A DNA stretch of 64,000 bases from Callaeas wilsoni (lineage: Eukaryota > Chordata > Aves > Passeriformes > Callaeidae). This document shows positions 26,070-38,674 of this stretch, in pieces. The notes beneath the pieces were generated by a model. The model was not told the origin of the DNA. It saw nothing but the letters and a program-made list of their open reading frames with translations, and made no database searches. The stretch spans positions 310,001 to 374,000 of the forward strand of contig VWPU01004886.1 in NCBI GenBank assembly GCA_013398955.1, given 5' to 3'. The stretch's first letter is position 1. Each line of letters begins with the position of its first letter. Both the position numbers and the translations under genes were made by a program.

Positions 26070-26530
26070 CCAGTTCCTAATGACAGTCTGCTGCGTCCTT
26101 TGTGTACAGACACTGTCACAGACTGACCGGCTGAACCCAATTTGAGCAGCATGTCCTTCCTGAGCTGCAAGCACTTCTGCTGCTCTGTTTCTGGGAGGCA
26201 GCAGCTGTGAAAGGAAGCTGTCAGTCATCAGCTCCCCAAAACGGAGGAGAGATGTGCAGGCACACAGAGGTGCTGGAGGCAAGAACTCATCTCTCATCTG
26301 GGTCCAGAGCAGGACACAACGTTTTTCCTTCCTCCTGGTGCAGGCTGTCAGAGCAGAGCACTAATGCCATTACCTGCTGCAGCCTGGCTGAAACTTTCAG
26401 AGACAAGAAGAAAAAGGAAAATGTTGTGGCACAGCCAAGTCTCAGCTGCACTCAGGTCCAGCTAGAACATCGCTAGTTAGCTTCTCTCTGGAGGTAGGGG
26501 CTCGGGTTTCAGCTCAGGCTGTCATTTACT
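26070..26530. other. GC-enriched patch of unknown role
   Basis: This roughly 460-bp stretch is clearly richer in G and C than the surrounding intron. It carries scattered CpGs (for example in GACCGG, AAACGG, AACGTT and CATCGC) and open frames on both strands that resemble no protein I know. A donor-like GAG|GTAGGG lies at 26491-26499. It could be an enhancer, an exon of a non-coding transcript, or simply a compositional fluctuation. Confidence 0.35.
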
Positions 26531-28054
26531 GCAGTTACTCCTTATTACTCTCTTGACTGACAGTGTAAAACACATCTTATGTTTTTTAGATAAAGGTTAA
26601 GAACTTACGTATGATACACAATAATCTGTCACATCAATATTGCTTATGTGGTTTTTCTTCCTTTAATATTTTTTCCTCACCTCAGTACATCCATGAGAGA
26701 TATTTTCAGATTTTATAGTGAGAAAATCTGAGTTTTCCTTCTGATACTGATGCATAAAATTTGGAGTAATATATTTTGGTTATTGCTGATAGAGAAAGTG
26801 AAAATCCTCAAACAGTCCTTGTAAATGTCACACAATACTGATCATGTCTGAGCTATGATGTGAAAGAAGATAATAAGGTGATAACCCCATGGAATGCTAT
26901 TGGTGCTGAATTTTCACTTTAGTTGCAACAAATTATGGGTGCTTTTAAAAAGAATATACCATACTATTTGGTTTTGAAGGTATTTTTCTTATCTTCCAAG
27001 GGTTATTTATCCTATCCTGTAGTATAACTCATTTGCTGGTGGGCATGGCTCCAGGGTATGACTGGCAAGTATACCCTGTGTGTGAAGGCCATATACAAAA
27101 GCAGCAATACCTATCCAACAGCAGTACAAACACTAAGTGGAATACAGTAAAGAGGGAAATCACTGAGCAAAATGCTTAGCTGTGTTCAGTTATAATAGTT
27201 TCTACCCAATCTGATTTTACCAGTAATTTTTGTAGATAATAATTCATTTCCATCCAGCAATGGAAAAATTAAAGACAACCCTAGTAACTGGTTGGAAGGG
27301 AGCTCAGGAGGGCTCTACTGAAGCTAGATCTGAGATGAGACCAGGTTTCTCAGAACTTTATCCAGTTGGGTCTGTAAAGCCTCCAAGGATGGAGCCTGTA
27401 GAACTTCTATGCAAGAAAAATTTGCTATACCAGAATCATTCCTGGCAATCAATCATTCATCTCACCTGCTCGTTGCTACTTTGCTAACTAACAGCTGCTT
27501 ACTACCTGCATGTCTCAGTCAGATGCCAGTGGTTTTGACCTCACAAATGCTAGGGGGTGAAATGGCTTCAGCTGACATTTATTTGCTGTCACAACAGAAA
27601 AATGTCCAGAGAATACTGTGCTTTTCCATTCCTAGAGGTGTGCTTTTTACATCAGCTTCACCTGCAGTGAAGGAAGAGAGTTTTGCAAGTTGCTCTTCAG
27701 GAGGAGAGTCCAAGAGAGACTAAAGAGTTGATGTGAAAATGGCCAGAGACGGAAGAACATCCCTGCCATTGCATTGTAGAGGGAATGCACCTGAATATGG
27801 GGATATAGGGAACACAATATAATTTCCAGGGAGAAGAAAAGTCGGCCATGCAGAACAAAAATTGTTAAAAATAAGAAGTAATGAGTTCAAGATAGAGAAA
27901 GATTGTGATTCCATATTAGAATTAAGTTTTTAGTGCTAAGGAAGGTAACACTGGAATAAGACCTTTTTTGCTTGGGGCAGTTTTGGTGGTTTGTAAGAAG
28001 AGCTAGAGACCTGTACATCAAGTATGACAGCTTTGTCATTGAGAGAGAGACAGA

Positions 28055-28106
28055 TGACATGACATTTCAAGATCACTTCCAGCGGTATATTTTATGATTC
28101 TATGAC
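28055..28106 (+). mobile_element. CR1 3' tail remnant
   Basis: The stretch contains a GATGACAT...TTTCAAGATCACTTCCAG segment ending TTTTATGATTCTATGAC, matching the last ~50 nt of CR1 with substitutions. Upstream sequence to about 28010 may belong to it but is too diverged to call. Confidence 0.6.
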
Positions 28107-29208
28107 TTTCTGTTGTTAGCTCATGAACAGTGTATCTTAATGTGTAATATTTATTATTGTGCAATACTTCAAGCAGTTAGAGTTGATGGTTTCAGATTAA
28201 AATAGTTGCTAGACTTGAGAAACTGAACTTACTGCTAAAAAAACAGTGAATGCTAAAAATGATCACACAAAATGTATTCATTTAAAAGTCTATGGAAGAA
28301 TTGCTCAAGTAGAAATTATGTGGTGCAACTTTGGGCCTCCTAAGGATTTAGGATAGAAATTAAAAAGGAAAATGAGTATTTAAAGTGAATGACAGAAACA
28401 TGTAAGCTGCACACTTTTAGGGGAGAATGAATTCAAGGATTCAAAAAGGTAATTGCAGAAGAATGAGGCTTTCAGACTAACTTTGTCTTTTGGTTCTGTG
28501 CTACGTGGGTTCTGTCCTTTGATGTGAATGGAGAGTGAACCCTAAAGGCTAGGCTACAGAGCAGTGTGTGTGTCTGAGCGAGCCCTCAATGCTCGGCACT
28601 GTGCACAGATCTGTCCCCTTAAGTAGCATTTACTAGCTAGAATAATTCCAGTGTGCATAAACATATTTCAAAGGCATACATGAAATAGCTGAATATATTA
28701 TAAAGAAAAGCGGAATTCCTTGTCTGAACCACAGACTTCCCCAAAATTCCAGTCAACCAGTTACCACATGGTCAGACACTTAGCTTTGATGAATTTCAGA
28801 CAACAATATACAGAAGACAGATGCTATTAAGGGGTGTCTGAGGTAAACAAGGGAGTTTTGATTTTTTTTTTACTAAATTTGGGCCATTATCAGCTCTAAA
28901 ATCATCTCTGCAGAGATGATGCAGCAATCATTGAAGAGTTTTAGAAAAGCTTGCGTGACTGCAGCATCCTGGTTATTTATTCAGAAAATATCTTAGTTGT
29001 AAAATATGGTGTATCACATATAAAGGGTGATCCAGCTTCCTTTGATTCTGTATTTTCTCAAAACCTCTAATTGCCATTCATTACTATTTGCTAAGAATTC
29101 AAAGTCAAAGAGAAAATGTGCTTTTTGAAGATTTTTTTTTGAGCTATCTAGAATCTTTCTAAATGTGGCTGAAAAGGAATAAGCATTTCCTTGATCAACA
29201 TTTCCACT

Positions 29209-29250
29209 CCCGACCTGTTTGATCCCAATCCCGACCTGTTTGATCCCAAT
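29209..29250 (+). repeat. Perfect two-copy tandem repeat, 21 bp unit
   Basis: CCCGACCTGTTTGATCCCAAT occurs twice head to tail without mismatch, followed by the beginning of a third copy (CCCAG). The identity indicates a recent duplication or slippage event. Each unit includes a CpG. Confidence 0.95.
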
Positions 29251-30855
29251 CCCAGTTTGAGTGGTTTGTTTTGCTCATGACTGAGCTTCCATGTAATTAA
29301 ACTAAGAAGTCTGATATGAACATCTAATTTTGTAACCCTTCTGTTGAAACCCTTTTATTGAGGCAAGTTTGAACATTCAAGTTCATTGAGCATTAACCCA
29401 AACCCAAACTTTAACATTGGTCTTATTCACAAAAAAATTTTATCCCCATTGAAGATCAAGAGTTTTGCTACCACTTCCTCAGTCGCCAATAACAGTTCTC
29501 GTAAATATCAGTGTACTGTGAATTGTGATACAAAAGTAACCTTAGTTTAAATCTCACCGTGCAGAAGTAATTTAATAAGAAGGTAATTGTCACTGGGACA
29601 ATCCAATTTTCGCGTGGGAAAGAGTGAGCTCTTTCCCAAGAAAACAAAGCACTTAAACTTCTTCCTCTGAATATAAAAAATCAGCAAGGGTTTTTCTCAT
29701 GCTATCATGTTCTCTTACAAACTTCTGTCATAAAAAAATATTTCTGGCAGTTCTTCAACTGCATAGATTGGCAAAGCTAAAGAATAAATGGGTGAATTAG
29801 GAGACAGACCTAAGTTCTTTGTACTGGTATCCTGAAGAAAAACATTTGAGAAGACCTCAAGACCTTACAATATCTATAAAATCAGCTTAATCCCACTGGA
29901 AAAAAACAAGGTTACAGTTAAGTGGTCACTTTGCACTTTGCAGTTAAATTCCGAGCTTTTGCAAAGAAAAGTAAAGTTCAGTACAGCTTTTTGTCCTGCC
30001 TTTTTTAGTCTTCCTTGGCCAGCACTGTCATTTGTAGGGTTACACAGAGGACTCTGATAAGCACTACACCTCTCCCAGGGACTGTGTTCAGCTGGACCCC
30101 CAATGGTTTTCTGCAACTTACTGGAAACCAGTGCTGGTTCAAGGAGAACTGAAGGGTAGCCTGGGTAAATAGATGTGAGAGCAGGAACTTGTTAGAACCA
30201 GGAATTTGGGCAAGATTAAAGTAACCATGTAACCATGACCAGTATCAGATAATGATTTAGGTGTCTATTTTTTCAAACTAAGTTTGGAGTACAACTATAA
30301 ACAGAACAAAGTACAAAGTTACTAAGCAATTGTTTTCTGATCACCCCTGATCTTTGAAATACTAAGCTGTTATCAATATAATGTAAGGTGGAAGTATATT
30401 TTTAGTCATTGTCTACTGTAAGGTTTTATAGAGGATATACTATACAGTAGCAAATATCCATTATAGTTTGTCTGACAACAAGAGAGTGGATTTTCAGTGC
30501 CTTCATAGTAATAATTTATAGTTCTGTAATCTCATACACCCAGGATGCTTATAACCTAAGAATATGAAACTCTGAATACTCTGATAAGAATGCAGAATAA
30601 TATCTTGCTTACCTGAATATTTCTTTTGCCTAATATTTGGCATCTCAGAGAATCAGCTGAGTAACCTGAAGTAGCTTGTGGGATTCAAGAGACCTTACTT
30701 ACTTCTGTGTGTTCGGGGTTTATTTTCCTGTTGTTTTCTCATCCATCTTAGTTCTAGTGACACATCCACTTTATGGAGAAGGGATGTATTTTTCTCAGAT
30801 TCTTGTCTTTCCCCTCAACATGCTGTATGCTTACTGAGGTAAGTGTTTCAGTCAC

Positions 30856-30994
30856 CATTCCTGGAGATATTTAAAGGACATGTAGATGTGGCGCTTAGGG
30901 ACATGGTTTAGTGGTGGAATTGAAGGTGTTGGGTTTACAGCTGGACTTAATGAACTTAAAGGTCTTTTCCAACCTAAAATATTCTCTGATTCTA
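30856..30994 (+). mobile_element. CR1 3' end fragment, sense strand
   Basis: About 140 nt is close to a CR1 subfamily 3' end. It has CCTGGAGATATTTAAAGGAC, a GTAGATGTGGCGCTTAGGGA segment, GGACTTAATGAACTTAAAGG and TCTTTTCCAACCTAAA, ending ATTCTCTGATTCTA. It belongs to a different CR1 subfamily from the copy at 18.6-19.3 kb, judging by the GTGGCGCTTAGGGACATGG wording. Confidence 0.88.
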
Positions 30995-33060
30995 ACAAAA
31001 CTAGTTGTGTCATGCAAATCATATGCAAGCATAAGTAGCATTCTGAGAATGTGTTACAGTTGTTTTGTTGCAGAAAATATTCTGCCTCTGAAGCAGTAAA
31101 GAAACAGACTATTTTGAAGTTCACTGTTTCTAAAAAAATTCAGTCTTATTGGAGAAAAGTTTAAATTCGCAGCTGCTCTATTTGTCATGAAGTGTCTGCA
31201 CAAGAAAAACTTGACTGTGCTATAACTTCTGCAAGTTTGCAACAGCCTTCATCATCCATTGCTACACCTGCCACACTAAAACTAACAAAATCTTTTAAAA
31301 ACTCTCTTGCATGACTTTATAAAAATCTTCAGTTAGCACATTGTTTTCTGATTAAATTAACCAGATGTAGCATTGCCTAGATTCTATGTTTTCACTGGTA
31401 AACTGGAGGACAAGCTAGGCTTTATATTCATTCTTTTTCCACCATTCCCTTTGCACTGTATTCAGTGGAGTGTAAAACACAAACTATTCGGTTTGCTTTC
31501 CATTTGTAATCAATTCCTCGCTTCCATGTTTGAAATGCACTAAATGATAAAGACATATAAAGTGTAAGTACACAAAGAGATTCACTCATTGGTATATTTG
31601 TAAAACATATGCCAACAAACACGTATTAAAGCTATATTTCAGGTAACTGATGCTGATTTAATTGCTGATTAATAAAATGGTCTCTATTTTTCCTCATTTC
31701 ACTTTTTGATTTATATTATAATAGAAAAGAAACAAGAAGATCACTGAAGTATTTTCTTGTTGATTTTGCACATTTCTATATCTGATACTTTCTCAATAAT
31801 ATTAAAATGTAACATCAGTAATCTATCACTCAAATTCACATCACATTTCTATTTGATTACAGCATTTTTCCAATCTGATAATTAGTGTTCAGATTACTGT
31901 TATAATATTCTCCACAAAGCAGAAGTCTTTCCACTCACAGCAAACAGAAATAGGGTCCAATATAGGTAAAAATGTTCTTTTTTGCTTACTTCGTAAGTCA
32001 TAATCATTAAAGTATAGTCATAAAAGGTGATTTTAGAATAATTACAGTGCTAATTTAGAAAATATCAAGAAGAACAAAGCTTGAAAGTAACTGAATTTTG
32101 TTTTGCTGGAAAGAGCATGATTAATTATGTTTAACTATACTTTTTTCCACCCAGTGAACAGAAATTACATTCATATTGTGCTCTGTATCTCTATGGAATT
32201 TGATTTTGGCAAATTTCAGTAGTCATAATCCTGATATGATGCTAAATCAGGAATGCCTACTGGGACCTGGGGGTCATCAGACTGACTACTGTAATCAAGC
32301 GTAACAGACAGAGAGCCGGATTTCATACATCATTTATACTTTATGAAATTGTATTGAAAGTATAAGATAATTATCTTCTACATTGGACAAGATGTACCAT
32401 TTTGAGTTGGTTAATTATACATTTGGTTTTGCTTCTCTTAGTTACTGGAACTAATGCAACCAATTATTTGCATTAATATTGCAGGAAAATTGGTGTAATT
32501 CTAGTGTAGTAATGGCAGTATGAGAAGTCTGTGTTTTCCATTAATAGCTACCCGTGGTAATAGAACATTAGCTAGAAGGTGATCCTGGCTGACTTTGTTT
32601 AATACAGAGCTGTTCTGTTTCAAGAGCAACCACTTCAGGAGTGACTGCTACCTGCCATCCCTGCTGAGTTAACACAGCTGCGCAACAATGATTCCTCGGA
32701 TTGTTTTGCACCAAGCTTTTTGAGTGATTTTCCATTTCAGCAATAGTGAATTGCTAAATTTCATTATTAAAACAACATCTCTGCTAGACAGTTTACTCAG
32801 CTGACGTGAAACATGGAAAACGAGAATGCTTAAAAAAAACCAAAAAATACTAAACAGTCTATGGGTTGAGTATGTGTTTAGGCAAAAAAACAGCTGTAGA
32901 AAGGAAAGCTACAAAGGAATGCTTTTGTTTGGATTAAATTAGCTTTGAACATAAAAGATGTCAAGCTTTTGCAATGGAAATTGGGTTAAGTTCAGGGGAC
33001 TGTATCTGTGAAGAGCACATGAGTTTAAAAGATGTTGGGAAAAATTAGGCAAATTGGGAA

Positions 33061-33098
33061 GCTGCACCTCACTTCCAGCGTTGCACCTCACTTCTAGT
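33061..33098 (+). repeat. Two-copy tandem repeat, 19 bp unit
   Basis: GCTGCACCTCACTTCCAGC is followed directly by GTTGCACCTCACTTCTAGT, a 19-bp duplication with three differences. Confidence 0.8.
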
Positions 33099-33814
33099 GC
33101 TGAAATGTCCTTGCTCCTGTAACTTACCAGTTGGGTATATTTTCATGTTCTCCATCATTTTTCAGCATACTTTATTCTTTTCCGAAGAGTGCAGCACTGT
33201 CCCTGCAAGCACTCTACTCTATAGAAGGAGACATAATTTTTGCCTAGAAGTAGAAAAGGCACTGGTTTTGTTAAGACAATATGTTATTCAGAGATTGGTT
33301 TTCTAATATAGTTGTGGTTTTTTATATTTCTCTGAGGATACAGTAGTGAAAATGACAATTAGGACATTGCATAGAAATCAAGGGCCTCTGAAGAGTTCAC
33401 TTTACAAATATAACTTATTTGTGTGTTTAACAGGAGTTAAAAATGTATACTAGTGCTATTGAATACTTTATATTTGGAAAAACAGATCAGTGATCTAAAG
33501 TTCTTGTAAGGAAAATGAGAAGAAAAGCTATTCTCTCACCAGCAAGTGTGAATGTGTAGATGAACAGCTGCACAGATATGAGCATGTTTCCTCACCTGTG
33601 GTGCATACACCAGTGTAGGCCTATGTTGTTTGTTCCATTTTCAGTCTGTTCTATATATTGGTTCAAGTATGATTTATAATAGTAAACTTACTGGGATTTT
33701 TCTGGTGTCTAGGCCTTGTGTCTTATGTCCAAAAGTAACGGAATGCTTTACCTTGTCATTGTGTTTTAGTGTTCCCTGCCTGCAATCCCTCCCATAATGA
33801 ATAGGGCTCTAATC

Positions 33815-33899
33815 AAAGAATCATAGAGTGGTTTGTGTTGGAAGGGACCTTTAAGGTCCTCTAGTTCAAAAACCCCTCTTATGGGCAGGTATAGGTACA
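33815..33899 (-). mobile_element. CR1 3' end fragment, antisense
   Basis: On the + strand it reads AAAGAATCATAGAGTGGTTT, then GTTGGAAGGGACCTTTAAGG, then a CTAGTTCAAA...CCCCTCTTATGGGCAGG segment. This is the reverse complement of a CR1 3' end. It is a short, moderately diverged fragment. Confidence 0.88.
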
Positions 33900-35310
33900 G
33901 TATAGCGTAAAATTTAGAGAAAGATAAAATTCTTAGGTATTTTTCAAAGTTTGTGAACTCTCCAGTGCAATGTAGAAGGATGAAAATTACAACTTATTTG
34001 CATATCTGCTAGTAAAAAATCATCAGACTAATTTCAAAACTGCATATTTTGCATTGTCCATTTGTTTCTTTGCATCAAAAGCTTTATAGTGTCAAATCAA
34101 TGATATATGATAACTTTCTCTTTTTTCAACAAGGGTATTTTTTAGCAAGGAAAGACAAGAATGAGTAATTTACTGTCACCTAAAATATATAGCACTAATA
34201 TAAGATTTTAACTCAGTCCAGCTGACTGCAGATCAAGAATACCAGGCAAAACTCAGTCAGCTCTTTCCATAAATGATCCCTTTCTTTTGTGGATACTCCA
34301 GATCACCTTGTCAATTGTGTAAAAATCTTGCCTCTAAAATCCAAGTTTTCCTTTTCAAAGCAATTATGAGCATCTTGACATAAGAGTGTCAGAAAAGAGG
34401 TGGGACCCTGATGGCCCTAGCAGGGGGATGTTTGGAGTGGGATATTCTCTCCCTTCCTCAACCCCAGGGGACCACACTGGCATTGATGGGGGTCTGCTTA
34501 GTCTGGAAATCAGCAGATGCTTTCGAAGGGAGAACCTACAGGGAATTGGGGAGTGACTCAGTCCCCCTGAGGGTATTAAGAGAGAGCACAAACTTAGTTT
34601 TGAGTACCAGTTTTTTATGTACAAAATTTTTGCTATGAAAATTAAAATAGGTTTTACACTCAACAGTCTAAACCCTTTTCAAAAGGTACCCTTTGCTTCA
34701 GCTCTACTCAGCCAAAAGAGGTATGTGGGAAAAGAGACTGCAATAGCGACTCTGTGTGTGATGTAAGCAGTGGCTAGAGGTGAAAGGCAAAAACACACTT
34801 GGCGAAATACAGGGTTTAAGAGAGCAAGGAAGTGAAATGCATCCACTTGCATTTTGCCATGCCTGGATAAGATAGAATGGAGATGTATTAAACCCAAATT
34901 TAGTGTCATACTCTTTAATTGGTTTCTTTTGTTTCAGTTGGTTAAAGTAATTGTAATGTATTGCTAATGTGAGTATGAAATTCTTGAAACCTTAAATAAA
35001 AAGGAAGGGGTAAGTACTTTCTAGAAATACTCTGATAAATGCTGCCTTCATACAGAGGTTTTTAATTATCGAGTGTTCAAAATAAGAATTATAACATTAT
35101 ATGCAGAGAAAATTTTATTCAGAAATTGCTATGTCTTCTACACTTTGCACAAGGCAACTTGGTAGTAAAAAGACACATGAGCACTTGAAGACATGGGAGT
35201 ACATAGCTGAAAAATATAGTCTTATTCTTGTCAACAATGATATGAGCTCCAAAATTATAAAAGTGATTTTAAAAAGTAGCTAAATCGCATTTGCAGACAT
35301 GTTCTCAAAA

Positions 35311-35392
35311 GTGTTTTCATTCTATTAACATCGTTTGCTGATGATAGCAACATTAACATTGTATGCTGATGATAGTAGACTGTTTTCATTGT
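35311..35392 (+). repeat. Local imperfect duplication, 27-28 bp core unit
   Basis: TAACATCGTTTGCTGATGATAG is followed directly by TAACATTGTATGCTGATGATAG. Both are enclosed by two copies of TGTTTTCATT (about 35312 and 35381), suggesting a slightly larger original duplication. Confidence 0.8.
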
Positions 35393-36557
35393 AAAAACAC
35401 TTGGGGTTTTAATAATTTAAGTATAATTCAAGCATCCTTTGTTCTAGGAAGAGTTACAGTGTTTTCTGTTTTAAACATATGGATATATTCAAATTTAACT
35501 AGCTTTTTTATCACACCAGTGAGGATACAAAATAAAAGAAATATTGTTTTTTCAAGTTCATGACCTAAACTATTTCCTCCTTGTGTGGAGACATGTTAAA
35601 AATAAAATCTCCAGACAAATAACAGCTCGAGTTTGACCTACTGTTTATATTTGTGATGCATGCCTGAACTGCCCTATGCAAACGCCTTGAGGCAGAAATT
35701 AAGGTTTTAAGGGCTTTCTTTGACCAGACACCTAATGCCCAAGTTTTGACTTCATAATGGTAAAAGTAGTATTTCTGTATAATTCTATAAATGTGATTTA
35801 TATTTTTAGATTCTAATTTGGAAGGTAAATAGCTATCAGTGGGGAATAATGTGAAAGACTGCAAGAAAAGGAAATACTGTGTTTTCAAAAGAAAACAAAT
35901 TAATTGCTAATACCTTGCTGGCTATAGATCGTATCATACTTCAGTAATACAATCTCAGAATACACACAAAAGAAAGATACAAAAAAGATAAAAAGGTTAT
36001 AAAGCTCTTAGAAATTCGTTGGAGACTATCAAGGCTAAAACTGTCTAAATATAAATTAATCTTGTAATAATATTTGTTCTGCGTGTTGCGATGAATTTCC
36101 AACTCAAGATTAGCCTTTTTTATGTGTTAACTTTTTTGTATAATGCTTAGACTTTCATGTATACATAATTGACAGTGCCCTAGCAAAACAGGTGTTTAGT
36201 AAGTTGTAAAAGCAGAAGCTATAGTTAAATTGTTAAATTTCTTGTGTTGATGTGAACAGCAGCCAGAACCACAACGTTAGGACTCCTAAACAGAATAGCT
36301 AAATTCCATAATGATATTATTGTTTTCTGAAAGCAGTGTTTCCCTGCAAAGCCAGCACATTGTGTCAAGCCTGAGTATCACTTTGAGAAATATTTTGCCA
36401 CTTCTTCATTTCGGCAGATTCTTCTCCAGCGTTTTCAGTCAGCTGCATGCAAAGCTAGTTTATACTATTTTTGGCACGATGAATCAAACAATTTGCTTGG
36501 GGAAAATTCCTTTTTTTTTTTTTCTCTGAGAGAAATGCCTCATATCTTTCTAGCCTG

Positions 36558-36632
36558 AGAAAAAAAGTGAAAAACAAAAAACAAAACCTACCACAAAATA
36601 AACAAACAAAAAACCCCCACCCAGCCACCACC
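36558..36632 (+). repeat. A/C-rich low-complexity stretch
   Basis: A runs are interspersed with AAAC units, then CCCCCACCCAGCCACCACCAC. It has the opposite strand bias to the T/G-rich stretches elsewhere in the window. Confidence 0.7.
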
Positions 36633-36853
36633 ACTTCCTTTGCTGTGGTGTGGCAATGAATCTCTGGTTTTTAAGTCTAGTGTAAATTTTAGGTTGATTA
36701 GCCCTTACCGTGGTGTATTTCCAAGCGAAACCAATAGAAATAAAGCAGAAACCAATGGCAATAAAAGCACAGTTAGGGGGCTGTGTAGGAAGCTAGTTTA
36801 GTAACAGCACTGTCATCCTCTGGAGGTGTAAACCGGCGGCAGTTGTGCTTGCC

Positions 36854-36949
36854 ATGGTGAACATGGCCCCTGCCACAGGGGACGTCATGTCTGCTCTGTT
36901 AGCAGACACTCAGCTGCTCCGCTGGGCTTTCCATACCCATGCAGATTAG
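36854..36949 (+). other. 31-codon small ORF in a GC-rich patch (unproven)
   Basis: The ATG at 36854 has G at -3 and G at +4. The frame reads MVNMAPATGDVMSALLADTQ and continues 11 more codons to TAG at 36947-36949. It sits in a GC-enriched patch (about 36780-36960) that also has a GACGTCAT element resembling a cAMP-response element at 36881-36888. No protein match is known to me and it may not be translated. Confidence 0.2.
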
Positions 36950-38524
36950 ATGAAATAGCTGTTCTGACATTTGGAAACCCCAGGTATCAATTTAGCGTCA
37001 GTTAAAATGAAGATCCGTGCAGTGGCAATGAATCATTTGGGATATTGTGTTTTCAGTTTGAAAGAAAGTGAAACTTAAACCATTTCATTGATTTCTAAGG
37101 TATTTTGAGGTGATATTCTCTCACACTCATTCTAAACTCAGCTCGAATTCATCAGGGGATCCTGCAAATTCAGCAGCTTTTTTAGAAACCCAATGCAAAA
37201 TATCAAGTTGTAATACAAAATGAAATACACAGTTTCCCTGGGTCTGACCTTTACATTGTACATTGTTCATAACTCTGCTATGGACTGACAGATTTGTATT
37301 TCTGCTTTTCCAAGATTTGGTTAACCTTCACCTCTGTCTTCTCCTAAAGATCATGTAGACTCTGGTTTACATGACTATTTTATCTATACATATCCTTTAA
37401 TTCTAGCAGGAATCATCTAATTCATGTTTTGCAATGCTTTTGAAGCAGTCTACGAAAATCCTGCTAACGGAATCCTAACAAGAGAAGCCTCTGTATAGCC
37501 TGAAAAACAGTTTAGTGACTATAAAATAAAAGGCTAATTTGGACACCTATATTGCCTCCTTCTTGGGCACAATCATGCAACTGTAACATATTTGCATCCA
37601 TTTCTTGAGAATGATTTATAAACATATTATTTCAAGTGAGTTAATGGAACTTCCTATTTTCTAACTTCAAAATGTGAAAATCCATACAGGAACCAGTAGG
37701 GGTTTTCATATTCCTGAATTTTGAGGCAGGCTAGTTATCTAACTTTTGTGTTAAGTCTCTATGTAAAAGGGAAAGGGAGGAACTCCTTGAGAGCATTATT
37801 TAGTCTATGTAATTGAAGATCTTGCTTTGAGTTGCACTTCTGAGGATCTCCTCTGTCTCCTTTTTCTCCAGAGTATAGGGAAATTAGCTGCATAAACTAA
37901 GTGTTTGAGGCTGTGGTGTGAATACTCCTCATCCTTCTCTCTTTCCAGTCAGAGGATCTATGATGCTGTGTTCACTATTACCCTGATGTACCTCTTGTGT
38001 ATCAAGAATTTCCAACCAAGATAGAAATTGCTGCTACAAATTGACAAAACATAGTTACACTAATGAGTTCCACAAATAAAAGAAGTTGTGGTTATCCTCA
38101 GCTGGAAAATGGCCTCTTTGAACTTCTCTCCTGTTTCCATCACAGCTTAACCTTCATCATTTGTATTTGTACAGTCAAATTAATTAATTTGGGGTGAATA
38201 TTTTGAGGAGCATTTAGAATCAGTAGCTGTTTTAAAAGTGTGTGTATCAAGGTAATGATGCATTTATTCCAAACAATTGTGCTTTTAAAAAGATTAATTG
38301 GTATAATGGATGTATATTAAATATTAATATAAAATATTTTCCCAGTGGTACATCAATACTCAGTAAACTGGTTACACAAAGCAGTATTTTTTTTGAAAAA
38401 AATAATTCCTGCTTATTATTTAGTGTACTTTCCTGCAAATTAAGAAAGAGAGCTTTCTTAATTTAAGGTTATTCTTTCCAACTAATACCATTTCAGATTA
38501 TCAGTTGTATTTTCCGTTCCATAG

Positions 38525-38674
38525 GAAATAACAGAAGATCGGGATCGTTCACGATTGGATTCAATGGTGCTGTTAATTATGAAACTGGACCAGCTTGACC
38601 AGGATATTGAAAATGCTCTCAGTGCAGGCTCTTCCCCATCCAGCACCCCGACATACAAACGGAGGCATATACCT
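38525..38674 (+). CDS. DLC1: DLC1 long isoform, second coding exon (residues 352-401)
   Basis: The exon is 150 nt, 50 codons, phase 0 at both ends, with acceptor TTCCATAG and donor CCT|GTAAGC. It opens EITEDRDRSRLDSMVLLIMK and continues with a conserved LDQLDQDIENAL helix. This matches the segment joined directly to LRKRK in vertebrate DLC1 isoform 1 as I recall it. Residues about 352-385 are predicted helical and amphipathic, with Leu/Met/Ile spacing compatible with a short coiled coil. The end is Ser/Pro/Thr-rich and then basic (YKRRHIP). Near-identity to mammals in the helix contrasts with the loosely conserved preceding exon, suggesting a constrained function there. Confidence 0.95.

Larger units (their letters stand above)
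4153..38524 (+). other. DLC1: DLC1 intron between the first and second coding exons (34.4 kb)
   Basis: The donor is GTAGGA at 4153. The acceptor is TTTTCCGTTCCATAG, with its AG at 38523-38524. No coding exon of a known gene was recognised in between. Stretches not listed separately (roughly 4.2-6.5, 7.9-11.9, 12-17.9, 19.9-22, 22.1-25.9, 26.6-28, 28.2-30.8, 31-33, 34-35.3 and 37-38.5 kb) are AT-rich and contain only short chance reading frames. Annotated islands are CR1 copies, microsatellites, small tandem duplications, a CpG-enriched patch at 6555-6850 and GC-enriched patches around 26.3 and 36.9 kb. Confidence 0.85.
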
